Source: BAIKAL-G1 sp943370385
GTDB taxonomy: Bacteria; Cyanobacteriota; Cyanobacteriia; PCC-6307; Cyanobiaceae
Direction: 5' to 3'
Assembly: GCA_943370385.1 (NCBI GenBank)
Contig: CALRQT020000003.1
Span: 186,001-250,000 of the forward strand
DNA length: 64,000 nt
The position numbers and the translations under genes were made by a program. Positions 1 to 8,379 of this stretch are shown one piece after another. Within the stretch, counting starts at the first letter, position 1, and each line of letters starts with the position of its first letter. The notes under the pieces are model-generated. The model saw nothing but the letters and a program-made list of their open reading frames with translations, had not been told where the DNA came from and did no database searches.

Positions 1-1635
1 GACCTGCCCGGCCTGGCCCCCGAACTGGTCAACAGCCTCAAGGCCAAGGGGATCAGCTTTGACATCCATCCCCCCAAGGCCGCCCCGCCGTTGTTGGGCA
101 TCCTGGGCAACCTGCTCTTCCCCCTGCTGCTGATCGGCTCCCTGATCTTGCTGGCGCGCCGCTCCTCCAACATGCCCGGCGGCCCTGGCCAGGCCATGCA
201 GTTCGGCAAAACCAAGGCCCGCTTCCTGATGGAAGCCGAAACGGGTGTGAAATTTGACGATGTGGCAGGCGTTGAGGAAGCCAAGCAAGACCTCCAGGAA
301 GTGGTCACCTTCCTGAAAACCCCTGAGCGCTTTACCTCCGTGGGAGCCAAGATCCCCCGGGGCGTGTTGCTGGTGGGCCCTCCTGGAACGGGCAAGACCC
401 TCCTGGCCAAGGCGATTGCCGGGGAAGCGGGCGTGCCCTTCTTCTCCCTCTCGGGTTCGGAATTTGTGGAGATGTTCGTGGGCGTCGGCGCCAGCCGCGT
501 GCGCGACCTGTTCAAGCGGGCCAAGGAAAATAGCCCCTGCCTGATCTTCATCGATGAAATCGATGCGGTAGGCCGCCAGCGGGGCGCTGGCATCGGCGGT
601 GGTAACGACGAACGGGAACAAACCCTTAACCAGCTCCTCACCGAGATGGATGGTTTTGAGGGCAACAGCGGCATCATCATCATTGCGGCCACCAATAGGG
701 CCGATGTGCTCGATTCCGCCCTGATGCGTCCGGGCCGTTTTGACCGCCAGGTGATGGTGGATGCCCCCGACATCAAGGGCCGGATCTCGATCCTGAAGGT
801 GCATAGCCGCAACAAGAAGCTGGGCGACGATGTATCGCTTGAGGCCGTAGCGCGCCGCACCCCGGGCTTCACCGGTGCCGACCTAGCCAACCTGCTCAAC
901 GAGGCCGCCATTCTCACGGCCCGGCGCCGCAAGGACGCCACCGGCAATGCCGAAATCGACGATGCCGTCGATCGCATCATTGCCGGCATGGAGGGCAAAC
1001 CCCTCACCGATGGCCGCAGCAAGCGCCTGATCGCTTATCACGAAGTGGGCCACGCCCTGGTGGGCACCCTCGTCAAACAACACGACCCCGTCCAAAAAGT
1101 CACCCTGATCCCCCGGGGCCAGGCCCAGGGCCTGACCTGGTTCTCCCCCGACGAAGACCAGATGCTGGTGAGCCGCTCCCAGCTCCGGGCCCGGATCATG
1201 GGTGCCCTGGGCGGTCGGGCAGCAGAAGCCGTGGTCTTTGGCCACGCCGAGGTCACCACCGGCGCCGGCGGCGACATCCAGCAGGTGGCTTCCATGGCCC
1301 GCCAGATGGTCACCCGCTTCGGCATGAGCGAGTTAGGCCCCATGTCCCTGGAGTCGGGCAATCAGGAGGTGTTCCTCGGCCGGGATCTGATGACCCGCAG
1401 CGACATGTCCGATTCGATCGCCAGCCGCATTGATGATGCCGTGCGCCAGATCGTGCAAAGCTGCTACACCGACACCCTCGCCCTGGTCAATGCCAACCGC
1501 GAATGCATGGACCGGGTAGTGGAGCTCCTGATCGAAAAGGAAAGTCTCGATGGTGATGAATTTCGCGCCCTTGTGGCCGAATTCACCGAGGTTCCTGTGA
1601 AGGAACGCTTTACTCCCGTGCTCGGCGCCAGCTGA
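1..1635 (+). CDS. ftsH: ATP-dependent zinc metalloprotease FtsH (5' truncated by window edge)
   Basis: Membrane-anchored AAA+ protease; in cyanobacteria FtsH complexes degrade damaged photosystem II D1 and other thylakoid proteins. The frame is open from base 1, so the true start lies upstream. Visible in order: the end of the lumenal domain, a transmembrane segment (about nt 91-150), Walker A GPPGTGKT (nt 376-399), Walker B LIFIDEID, the second region of homology with RPGRFDRQ, and the HEVGH zinc site (nt 1039-1053). The full AAA and peptidase domains are intact, and the C-terminus ends in a typical cyanobacterial tail (KERFTPVLGAS). It resembles the FtsH2-type paralogue, but the paralogue assignment is an inference. 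A hairpin terminator follows at 1686. Convergent with clpP. Confidence 0.95.
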   Translation, partial: DLPGLAPELVNSLKAKGISFDIHPPKAAPPLLGILGNLLFPLLLIGSLILLARRSSNMPGGPGQAMQFGKTKARFLMEAETGVKFDDVAGVEEAKQDLQEVVTFLKTPERFTSVGAKIPRGVLLVGPPGTGKTLLAKAIAGEAGVPFFSLSGSEFVEMFVGVGASRVRDLFKRAKENSPCLIFIDEIDAVGRQRGAGIGGGNDEREQTLNQLLTEMDGFEGNSGIIIIAATNRADVLDSALMRPGRFDRQVMVDAPDIKGRISILKVHSRNKKLGDDVSLEAVARRTPGFTGADLANLLNEAAILTARRRKDATGNAEIDDAVDRIIAGMEGKPLTDGRSKRLIAYHEVGHALVGTLVKQHDPVQKVTLIPRGQAQGLTWFSPDEDQMLVSRSQLRARIMGALGGRAAEAVVFGHAEVTTGAGGDIQQVASMARQMVTRFGMSELGPMSLESGNQEVFLGRDLMTRSDMSDSIASRIDDAVRQIVQSCYTDTLALVNANRECMDRVVELLIEKESLDGDEFRALVAEFTEVPVKERFTPVLGAS

Positions 1636-1685
1636 GAACCCAGGCCTGAGCAAGCACCACCTTGCTGGAAAGCCAAAACCGAAAA

Positions 1686-1719
1686 GCCCTGTCCTGGATC
1701 TCCAGGGCAGGGCCTTTTT
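1686..1719 (+). terminator. Rho-independent terminator after ftsH
   Basis: A 12-bp stem (GCCCTGTCCTGG pairing with CCAGGGCAGGGC, one G-U pair) with a 4-nt ATCT loop is followed by CTTTTT. It lies about 50 bases past the ftsH stop codon. Confidence 0.8.
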
Positions 1720-1777
1720 GATGGGATCCAAACCCTTGCGGGAGTGGCGATAGCAGCGTTAAAAAACTTGCCTTATG

Positions 1778-1888
1778 AACGACTTGCCTTTAGGGCGACT
1801 TCTCTTTCAGAAGACTTGTCTCTTAGAAGACTTGTCTTTTAGAAGACTTGCTTGTTAGAAGACTTGCTTGTTAGAAGACTTGCCGATT
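1778..1888. repeat. 16-bp tandem repeat between ftsH and clpP
   Basis: Five consecutive 16-bp units occupy 1809-1888, each beginning AGAAGACTTG and varying only in the last six bases. At least two decayed copies with CGACTT cores precede them from about 1778, and a partial copy leads into the clpP stop codon. The array fills most of the convergent intergenic gap. 16 bp is not a multiple of three, so a coding explanation is unlikely. Confidence 0.9.
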
Positions 1889-1902
1889 AGACAGCGTGCC
1901 CT

Positions 1903-2493
1903 CTAGACGGGGCGAATCGGACGCTTGTCAATCACCTTGTCGATCAGGCCATAGCCAATCGCTTCCTGGGGAGACATGAAGAAGTCCCGGTCCGTGTCCT
2001 GCTGGATGCGCTCCAGGGGTTGGCCCGTGCGGTCGGCCAGCTCGGTATTGAGCTTGTCCTTGAGATAGAGGATCTCATCGGCCTGGATGCGGATGTCGCT
2101 GGCCTGGCCCCGGGCGCCACCCAGGGGTTGGTGGATCATGATGCGCGAATGGGTGAGGCTGCTGCGTTTGCCCTTGGTGCCGGCACAAAGCAGGAAGGCA
2201 CCCATGCTGGCCGCCAGGCCAAGACAAACGGTCTGCACATCAGGCTTGATGTGCTGCATGGTGTCAAAGATGCCGAGGCCGTCGTAGACGGAGCCGCCGG
2301 GGGAATTGATATAGAGGAAAATATCCTTCTCGGGATCCTCGGCTTCCAGGAACAGCAACTGGGCCACGATCCGGTTGGCCGACTCGGCGGTCACCGTTTC
2401 CCCCAGGAAAACGATGCGCTCCCGCAGCAGGCGCGAATAAATGTCAAAGGCGCGCTCACCCCGCCCGGACTCTTCGATCACGATCGGGATCAT
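1903..2493 (-). CDS. clpP: ATP-dependent Clp protease proteolytic subunit ClpP
   Basis: Serine peptidase core of the Clp protease; it assembles into a barrel with ClpC/ClpX-type ATPases. All signatures of an active ClpP are visible: LYINSPGGSVYDG, the nucleophile motif AASMGAFLL, the catalytic-His motif MIHQPLGG, and the later DRDFFMSPQEA segment. The frame is open further upstream (ATG at 2544; frame open to about 2625), but family members begin MIPIVIEESGRGERAF, so ATG 2493 is preferred (196 aa). The longer starts would overlap the divergent thf1 start at 2594 or leave almost no promoter. In cyanobacteria this paralogue is a catalytically competent one; which numbered ClpP it is cannot be told from here. 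Confidence 0.95.
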   Translation of the reverse strand: MIPIVIEESGRGERAFDIYSRLLRERIVFLGETVTAESANRIVAQLLFLEAEDPEKDIFLYINSPGGSVYDGLGIFDTMQHIKPDVQTVCLGLAASMGAFLLCAGTKGKRSSLTHSRIMIHQPLGGARGQASDIRIQADEILYLKDKLNTELADRTGQPLERIQQDTDRDFFMSPQEAIGYGLIDKVIDKRPIRPV

Positions 2494-2593
2494 CGGCTCA
2501 TCAGGGACTTCCAGGCCCGATCCTACTGAGGGCGGATCACCCATCGACCGGCCGGGGACGGCGCTATGGTCGACTGACCCTGGCCTGAACTGA

Positions 2594-3316
2594 GTGGGCG
2601 CCTGCCTCACCGTCGCTGACAGCAAGCGCGCCTTCCATCGCGCCTTCCCCTTCGTGATCGCGCCGCTCTATCGCCGCATGGTCGATGAGCTGTTGGTGGA
2701 ACTGCATTTATTGAGCCATCAGAAGGGGTTTCGCGCCGAAGGCCTCTTCGCCGTGGGGCTGATCCAGGTGTTTGAGAGCTTTTCCAAGGGCTACCGGCCC
2801 GAGGAGCAGCGCCAGCCCCTGTTTGAGGCCCTCTGCGGCTCCTCCGGTTTTTCGGCCGCCGATTTTGAGCGGGAGCGCCAAACCATGGTGGCGGCCGTGG
2901 GCCACCACAGTCTCGAGGAGGTGTCTGGCTGGCTGACCAGCGGCGGTTCCGGTGCTCCAGCTCCGATCGCCGAGGTGCTCAGCGCCGTCAAACAACCTGA
3001 TTTTCACTACTCCCGTCTCGCCGCTGTGGGGCTGTTGACCCTGTTGCAGCAGGCCTCTGGCGCCGAGGCACTCGAGCCCTCTGCCCTGCGGCAATCCGCC
3101 CACGAGATCGGAGAGGCCATGGGCTTACTCAAGTCACGCCTGGATAAGGACCTCAGCCTCTACGCCTCCAATGTGGAGAAGCTGGCCCAGGCGGTGGAGC
3201 TGATGGAAGAAACCGTGGCGGCCGATCGGCGCCGCCGCGAGCGCCAGCAGGAGGCCGCAGCCCAACCGGCGGAGCCCCCGGCAGCTCCAGCCGAACCAGG
3301 ATCCAGCACCCCCTAA
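2594..3316 (+). CDS. thf1: Thylakoid formation protein Thf1/Psb29
   Basis: Psb29/THF1 is needed for thylakoid and photosystem II biogenesis; cyanobacterial Psb29 associates with FtsH complexes, which fits its position beside ftsH and clpP. The N-terminal core (SKRAFHRAFPFVIAPLYRR, then VDELLVELHLLSHQ) matches the family closely. The C-terminal third is a predicted coiled-coil-like helix (EKLAQAVELMEETVAADRRRRERQQ) ending in a Pro/Ala-rich tail. The GTG at 2594 directly follows a TGA, so the start cannot lie further upstream. 240 aa is the usual length. Confidence 0.93.
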   Translation: MGACLTVADSKRAFHRAFPFVIAPLYRRMVDELLVELHLLSHQKGFRAEGLFAVGLIQVFESFSKGYRPEEQRQPLFEALCGSSGFSAADFERERQTMVAAVGHHSLEEVSGWLTSGGSGAPAPIAEVLSAVKQPDFHYSRLAAVGLLTLLQQASGAEALEPSALRQSAHEIGEAMGLLKSRLDKDLSLYASNVEKLAQAVELMEETVAADRRRRERQQEAAAQPAEPPAAPAEPGSSTP

Positions 3317-3431
3317 GAGCGAGCTCCCCCCAACTGCCAGGGGCCACTCTCAGGGGCCAGCTAGAAGCTGGCCCTAGGAGCCAGACCAGGCCAGTCCAAA
3401 GCTGCTTCAGCCGTGATCGCCGTTCCCGGCA

Positions 3432-4922
3432 TTAGGGAAGTTCCAGGCGTCCGCTGAACTGGCTGGGCCCAGGGCCGGAGGACCAACCGCCCGCCGCAAG
3501 GGCCCTCGCCCCGATCTGCAAGGACGAGGAGCGTTTCAGCAGGGAGGGAACTCCCGGCGGCCAAAGCCCAAGACGATCCAGGCCCTGGGGTTGGGCCCAC
3601 AGGCTCAGCATGCCAGCGCCGGCCTGGCCAGGATCCCAGGCGGCCAGGCGAGCGGAGCCCAGCGACTGCTGCTTGGGCTCGGGCCCAAGGAACAACAGCA
3701 GCACCCGAGGTTGGGCCGAAACGGAGCCCGCCGGGGAGGGGCCAGGGGGCCGGTTCAGCCAGCGCCAGCCACCCACAACGGTGCCTTGAGCCCCCGTGCC
3801 GCCTGCCATGGTTCCACCTGCAATGGTTCCACCTGCCGTGGTGGCGCCTGCGGTGGTGCCGCCTGCCTCGCTGCCATCGACCCGCTGCCAGGTGCTGGCT
3901 CTGAAGGGTTCCCCCATCCCCTGCCGTTGCCATTGGGGAGTGGCCTCCCTGTCCTCAAGCCCTTGGGCCAGTAAGCCTTTGCGCAGCCCGGCCAGCAGGG
4001 CCCGCCAGTCGGATGCGTTGGCGCCCAGGGCCAGCTGCAACTCCAAACTGGCCTGATAGGGCCCCTTCGCCTGGGAGCGCAGCTTGAGCTGGAACGGGGC
4101 CTGGCGCAGCAAGCCCAGCTGGGCAGGACCCAAGCCATAGCTTTTCTGGAGCGGTTCGCTCACCAGGCGACTGCCCAAGAGCCCATCAACCAGGGGGGCC
4201 AGCCGCCCCCCCTGGAGCAGCAAGAGGGCATCGGCGTCCTGGCGGGCGGGGGGCTCCAGCACCAGACCTGCGGCCTGGGGGCTGGCCGGGCTGGGCCCAA
4301 GCGGGCTGGCCTGACCCTGCCAGGTCAGGGCCTTGCCTTCGCCAGCTAGAGCCAAGCAACCCTGCTGAAAGGGCAGGAACAACGGCGTCAGCGGTCCCAG
4401 CAAATCGCCCAGGGTGGGCCCACTCCAGTAGACGGATTCCGAGCTCTTGAGCTGGTCCAGGCATTGGCGCTGTTGGCCCTGGGGCGGCGCGAATTTGAGC
4501 CGCAACTGGTCCTGCAGCCATTGGCGGTTGAGCGGATCGGCTGCCACCACCACCAGATCGTCAACCTGCAGGGCCTTAGGAGGAAGGGGCAGGCTTTGGG
4601 CGCCACCAAAGGGCTCGGCCGGCAGGACCAGGAATTCAGCCCCATCGCCATGGCCGCCCCAGAACTGCCACCACAGGCCGGAATGGCGCGCCCAGAGTTG
4701 CTGGGCCAGGCCGGGGCCAAGGCGTTGGCTCCAAAGGGGCGGCGGCGTTGGCAGGCCCCCACTGCGAAAACTTTGCAGAAGGGCAGCGCTAGCGGCCAGC
4801 CGTTCCAAGCCCGAAGCGTGGCGACGGGGTGTGCGCCACACCAACCAGCTCGCCCCAACCAGCCACAGGGCCAGGGTCAGCCCAGTGACCAACAAAGGAG
4901 GCCGTGAGCGAACGAGCTGCAT
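3432..4922 (-). CDS. Membrane-anchored protein of unknown function, cyanobacterial type
   Basis: I do not recognise a named family. The protein (496 aa from ATG 4922) has one N-terminal transmembrane segment (about residues 9-27, LLVTGLTLALWLVGASWLVW). A long soluble region follows, rich in Gly, Leu, Gln and Pro, with no catalytic motif that I can see. The frame is open to 5030, but the upstream residues look non-coding. A pentapeptide-like Ala-Gly-Gly-Thr repeat encoded by 15-bp DNA units (3799-3867) interrupts the C-terminal third. It lies downstream of petN on the same strand and converges with thf1. A DUF3352-like relation is possible, but I could not establish it. Confidence 0.6.
   Translation of the reverse strand: MQLVRSRPPLLVTGLTLALWLVGASWLVWRTPRRHASGLERLAASAALLQSFRSGGLPTPPPLWSQRLGPGLAQQLWARHSGLWWQFWGGHGDGAEFLVLPAEPFGGAQSLPLPPKALQVDDLVVVAADPLNRQWLQDQLRLKFAPPQGQQRQCLDQLKSSESVYWSGPTLGDLLGPLTPLFLPFQQGCLALAGEGKALTWQGQASPLGPSPASPQAAGLVLEPPARQDADALLLLQGGRLAPLVDGLLGSRLVSEPLQKSYGLGPAQLGLLRQAPFQLKLRSQAKGPYQASLELQLALGANASDWRALLAGLRKGLLAQGLEDREATPQWQRQGMGEPFRASTWQRVDGSEAGGTTAGATTAGGTIAGGTMAGGTGAQGTVVGGWRWLNRPPGPSPAGSVSAQPRVLLLFLGPEPKQQSLGSARLAAWDPGQAGAGMLSLWAQPQGLDRLGLWPPGVPSLLKRSSSLQIGARALAAGGWSSGPGPSQFSGRLELP
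3799..3867. repeat. In-frame 15-bp tandem repeat inside the unknown membrane protein gene
   Basis: About 4.6 copies of a 15-bp unit (consensus CCACCTGCCATGGTT on the + strand) lie at 3799-3867. Because 15 is a multiple of three, the minus-strand protein carries a run of AGGT-type repeats without loss of frame. Confidence 0.9.
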
Positions 4923-5031
4923 CACGGCCTCCTTGGAGTCAAAACCGACAGGCGATCGCTCAACAGCAGAGGGTTCCAAACACGGGAGCCCGAAAGAAGG
5001 GCGCCGAGCTGCAAGGAGCCCAGCAGACAAA

Positions 5032-5076
5032 AGGCCCCTAGACAGCAGGCCCCTAGAAAGGAAGCTCCTAGGGAAT
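5032..5076. repeat. 15-bp tandem repeat downstream of the small membrane protein
   Basis: Three copies of a 15-bp unit (AGGCCCCTAGACAGC, AGGCCCCTAGAAAGG, then a diverged AAGCTCCTAGGGAAT) sit in the 226-base gap between the gene ending at 5149 and the one starting at 4922, both on the minus strand. Confidence 0.8.
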
Positions 5077-5148
5077 CGATCTGCCCCGCCCTAGGCAGCA
5101 AAAGCAGCCAGCAGCGAAGGATCGGCCCAATTGCCGTTCCCAACGGGA

Positions 5149-5298
5149 TCAACGGCGGGAGAGGGGAGCGGCCTGACGGCGCCGACGATCCCGCCATTCG
5201 ATCGTGGAGAGATAGATCACCCCACCACTGACAAACACAAGCAAAAGGGTTGCTGTGGCCGCCAACAGGGTGGGGATGCCCAGGGAAAGCTCAGGCAA
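5149..5298 (-). CDS. Small single-span membrane protein downstream of petN
   Basis: 49 aa from a TTG start only three bases after the petN stop codon, so very probably co-transcribed and translationally coupled. The protein has a short N-terminus (MPELSLGIPT), one strongly hydrophobic helix (LLAATATLLLVFVSGGVIYL), then a basic cytoplasmic-type tail (EWRDRRRRQ). The layout resembles low-molecular-mass subunits of photosynthetic complexes, but I cannot assign it to a named one. Support comes from the clean hydrophobic/basic design and the position; the non-ATG start is the weak point. Confidence 0.6.
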   Translation of the reverse strand: MPELSLGIPTLLAATATLLLVFVSGGVIYLSTIEWRDRRRRQAAPLSRR

Positions 5299-5301
5299 GG
5301 C

Positions 5302-5403
5302 TCAGAAGTTGAGGGTGCCGTCGCCGTTGCGGCCCCAGACCACCATGGCAATCGAAAAGCTGAAGATGGCCGCAAGCGAGGCCCAACCCAGGGTGATCAG
5401 CAT
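5302..5403 (-). CDS. petN: Cytochrome b6f complex subunit PetN (subunit VIII)
   Basis: 33-aa single-helix subunit of the thylakoid cytochrome b6f complex. The sequence LITLGWASLAAIFSFSIAMV followed by VWGRNG is the classic PetN pattern (one transmembrane helix ending in VVWGRNG). The C-terminus is extended by DGTLNF relative to many homologues. ATG at 5403. It is the first gene of a minus-strand unit with the small membrane protein at 5149-5298, and is divergent from clpS with a 66-base intergenic gap that must contain both promoters. Confidence 0.92.
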   Translation of the reverse strand: MLITLGWASLAAIFSFSIAMVVWGRNGDGTLNF

Positions 5404-5469
5404 GGGGTTTGAAAAAGGTGAGCCCAGTGTACCTAGGCTTGGTCCTGCCGAGAGCAGCCAATCCGGGCC

Positions 5470-5805
5470 ATGACCAGCGTTCCTGCCCTCATCAGCACGC
5501 CCATGCTTCCCCTGGCCCCGGCGCGTCGGACCCGGCAGGCCGATGGCAGCCTCAGCGAGAGGGAGCCCTATCCCCAAGCCCGGGTGATCGTCCTCGATGA
5601 CGATTTCAATACCTATCAGCACGTGGTGGAGAGCCTGCTGCGCCATATCCCGGGGATGGATCCGGATCGGGCCTGGCAGCTGGCCCACCGCATCGACAGC
5701 CAGGGATCGGCGGTGGCCTGGAGCGGCCCCTTTGAACAGGCGGAGCTGTACCACCAACTGCTGGCCGCTGAAGGCCTGACCATGGCGCCCCTGGAGCGGA
5801 TCTAG
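5470..5805 (+). CDS. clpS: ATP-dependent Clp protease adaptor ClpS
   Basis: Adaptor that delivers N-degron substrates to the Clp ATPase. After about 30 poorly conserved residues the core VIVLDDDFNTYQHVVESLL (the conserved D-D-x-x-x-T/Y-x-H-V motif) and the C-terminal substrate-contact region are present (AWSGPFEQAELYHQLLAAEGLTM). 111 aa. ATG 5470 is used; ATG 5503 is an alternative that trims the variable N-terminus. Head-to-head with petN, and close to clpP and thf1, giving a small proteostasis neighbourhood. Confidence 0.9.
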   Translation: MTSVPALISTPMLPLAPARRTRQADGSLSEREPYPQARVIVLDDDFNTYQHVVESLLRHIPGMDPDRAWQLAHRIDSQGSAVAWSGPFEQAELYHQLLAAEGLTMAPLERI

Positions 5806-5852
5806 GCCGGGCAGCTTCTGCCTAGATTTTTGTCCCTGCCACAATCGCTGCC

Positions 5853-6134
5853 ATGGGGCGGGTGGTCATCACCCACAGCACCTACGTCGAGGGCCTGATC
5901 CCTTTGCTCCGCAAGCTGGCGCTCCATCCCCAGGTGGACACGGTCACCCCAGCCGTCATCAGCCGGGTGCGGGGTAGAAGCCAAGGCCTGCAGCTCAGGA
6001 TCTCGGCACCCCTGATGGGTGGCTGGAAGCTGGTGGCACGCCGCGGCAGCTCCGCCCAGGAGGTGTTCCTCACCACCAGCCTGGATCGGGAGGCGTTGCA
6101 ACGCGCTGTGGACGACCTGATCAATCCCAGATAA
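5853..6134 (+). CDS. DUF2103-family protein
   Basis: 93-aa protein beginning MGRVVITHSTYVEGLIPLLR and containing the RVRGRSQGLQLRISAPLMGGWKLVARRG stretch that I associate with the cyanobacterial DUF2103 family; function unknown. It starts 48 bases after clpS on the same strand and may be co-transcribed with it. There are no transmembrane segments and no cysteines. Length is close to other members as I remember them. Confidence 0.7.
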   Translation: MGRVVITHSTYVEGLIPLLRKLALHPQVDTVTPAVISRVRGRSQGLQLRISAPLMGGWKLVARRGSSAQEVFLTTSLDREALQRAVDDLINPR

Positions 6135-6570
6135 CGGGGCCCAACCCCTCAGGCCTTCCAAAGAAGGGGAATTCAAGAGCATGCACTACCCCCAAAGGGG
6201 GATGGAATGGGGCAATAGTCGTGCCAACAAAATCGCCCAAAAACGCAATTCCCCCAATCAAGACTCAGTTATTGCGCTTTTAGCAATAAGTCGTGGATGG
6301 ACATCTTGGCGGGGCCCAGTCTTGGCTTCAGGCCTCAGGCGCCCTTGGCTTTGCTTTGCCGCCCAGGCCGTGGGAACACCAAGAAAGTGAGGCCCAAACC
6401 AAGGATCAACCCAAGGGCAAGCGCTGGTGCCCCAAGGCATTTGCCAGGCATTTGAACACCTCCCTTAGCGGGGGCCAGCCTCAATTTTACTTGACAACCG
6501 GGGGGGAATCTCCGTTAAGGTAAAGGGATTAATTGCCATTTCGGCCTACCCCCTACGTACCGTTACAACC
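6135..6570. other. Intergenic region with no convincing gene
   Basis: 436 bases between the DUF2103 gene and the GGDEF-EAL gene. GC drops relative to flanking coding DNA. I see a small CCCCC-AAA-GGGGG inverted repeat near 6187-6200 and an A/T-richer stretch at 6225-6290 that could hold a promoter. Short open frames here have no recognisable content. Confidence 0.6.
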
Positions 6571-8379
6571 TTGTCCCTCAATGAGGTCATCACTTCAGCC
6601 CATGGTGACTTCAGGCTTGAAGTTCCTAAACCCGAACCAGCCGTGAGCGAGCTGGCCCAGTCCCTGGATCATCTAACCAAGCTGATCTCCCTGTTCGATC
6701 CAGATCAGGGCCACCCTGTGGTCAACGCCCTTGACCAAGTGGCTGGCGCCCTGGGGGCCCAGGTGGTTGTGCTGGTTGCCCATGGCCAGATCCGCGAATC
6801 CCTGGGCCTCATCCCCAGCGATCGCCTCCTGGTGCTTCAGGCCCGGGAACACCAGAACGCAACCCTTGAGCTGGCCATTGGAGTTCTTGAGATCACCTGG
6901 CTTGAGCTAGCCGACCAGGAGCAGCTGCTCGTCGGTCGCCTCGGCCAACCCTTTAGTCCCCCCGAGCGGGAGTTGGTGGCGGCCTTCGGCCGCACCATCC
7001 AGATCGGCGACAGGGGCTGGAAAGCCCTAACGGCAGAACGGCAGGCCCATGAGGCGGCCGTGATCCGGGCCACCCATGACAGCCTCACCGGCCTACCCAA
7101 CCGGGAGATGGCCCTCGAACAGCTCAGCCTTTGGCTGAAGGAGAACCAGAAACAACCCCAGGTTGAAACCGTCATTGCGGTTCTATTTATCGACCTGGAC
7201 CGCTTCAAAAATGTCAATGATGCCTACGGCCATGTGGCCGGTGACCAGTTCCTGATCACGGTGGCGCGGATCCTGCAGCAATTGGTCGGTCCCCAGGACA
7301 TCCTGGCTCGCCTAGCCGGTGACGAATTTATCGTGATCTGTCGCTACGACCTGGCTTACCAGGCCTTGAAACTGGCCGAGCAGATCATTACTGAGATCAG
7401 TATCCCGATTAATTTAGGCGGGCGACTTCTCTCCCATTCCGCCTCCATTGGCCTGGCCTATGCCAACCCAAGGGACACTGCGGATTCCTTGCTGGAGAAC
7501 GCCGATTTAGCCATGTATGAAGCGAAGCAAAAGGGTCGCCATTGTGTGATCAACTTCGACCATGGCATGCGCGAATCGGCCCAGCAACGTACCTCGATGG
7601 AGTCTGAGCTGAGGCGCGCCCTAGCCAATGGCGAGCTGGAATGCTATTACCAACCGATCATGGAACTGTGGACCAACCGCATCAGTGGCTTTGAGGCCCT
7701 AGTGCGCTGGATCCACCCCCAGCAGGGCCTGCTTAACCCGGCTGACTTCATCCCGATTGCCGAAGAAACCGGTTTGATCGTGGATCTCGATGCCCAAATT
7801 CTTGAGCAAGCCTGCAAGAAAATCACCGAGTGGAATCTGGTTACCCCGGAAAAACTCCTCACCCTATCTGTCAATATATCTGCCCGCAGCCTTTTAGACC
7901 TAGCCCTCTCCGATCGGGTCGCTAGCGCCATCAAAACCCATCAGGTCCAAGCCAGCAATCTTTACCTAGAAATCACCGAAACTGCCCTCATTGACGATAT
8001 CGAGCTGGCCACAACCTGTATCAACAAGCTGGAGAGCCTGGGAGTTCGCATGGCCATTGATGATTTCGGCACAGGCTATTCCTCCCTTCGTTATCTTAAA
8101 AATCTGCAGGTGGGCGTGCTCAAAATTGATCGCTCCTTTACCGATGGCCTCTCGATTGACCATGGCGATGGCGTGATTGTCAAAGCAGTGATTGACATGG
8201 CCAACGCCCTCAACATGGCCGTGGTGGCCGAAGGAATCGAAACCCAGCACCAACTGGATGTGCTCAAGGGCCTGGGCTGCGAATACGGCCAGGGCTACCT
8301 GTTTGGCCGCCCCCTCAATGGCACCGACACGGAGCGACTGCTCAAAACCGTCTGGGCTGGTGTGTCCAGCAGCCACTGA
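6571..8379 (+). CDS. GGDEF-EAL domain protein (cyclic di-GMP turnover)
   Basis: 602-aa soluble protein. Residues about 1-165 form an N-terminal sensory region without a clear motif (possibly GAF-like); 170-330 is a GGDEF domain; 345-590 is an EAL domain. The GGDEF signature is AGDEF (residues 249-253), a variant that can still be active in some cyclases. The EAL domain keeps EAL (375-377), DDFGTGYSSLRYL and the later EGIET motif, so phosphodiesterase activity is likely. No transmembrane segment. TTG 6571 is the first plausible start; no ATG gives a better one. Flanked by lower-GC intergenic DNA and not in an obvious operon. Confidence 0.93.
   Translation: MSLNEVITSAHGDFRLEVPKPEPAVSELAQSLDHLTKLISLFDPDQGHPVVNALDQVAGALGAQVVVLVAHGQIRESLGLIPSDRLLVLQAREHQNATLELAIGVLEITWLELADQEQLLVGRLGQPFSPPERELVAAFGRTIQIGDRGWKALTAERQAHEAAVIRATHDSLTGLPNREMALEQLSLWLKENQKQPQVETVIAVLFIDLDRFKNVNDAYGHVAGDQFLITVARILQQLVGPQDILARLAGDEFIVICRYDLAYQALKLAEQIITEISIPINLGGRLLSHSASIGLAYANPRDTADSLLENADLAMYEAKQKGRHCVINFDHGMRESAQQRTSMESELRRALANGELECYYQPIMELWTNRISGFEALVRWIHPQQGLLNPADFIPIAEETGLIVDLDAQILEQACKKITEWNLVTPEKLLTLSVNISARSLLDLALSDRVASAIKTHQVQASNLYLEITETALIDDIELATTCINKLESLGVRMAIDDFGTGYSSLRYLKNLQVGVLKIDRSFTDGLSIDHGDGVIVKAVIDMANALNMAVVAEGIETQHQLDVLKGLGCEYGQGYLFGRPLNGTDTERLLKTVWAGVSSSH

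Noticed and set aside
883..1245. Minus-strand open frame inside ftsH
   Set aside because: Antisense shadow of a well-conserved gene; composition is typical of a reverse frame in high-GC DNA.
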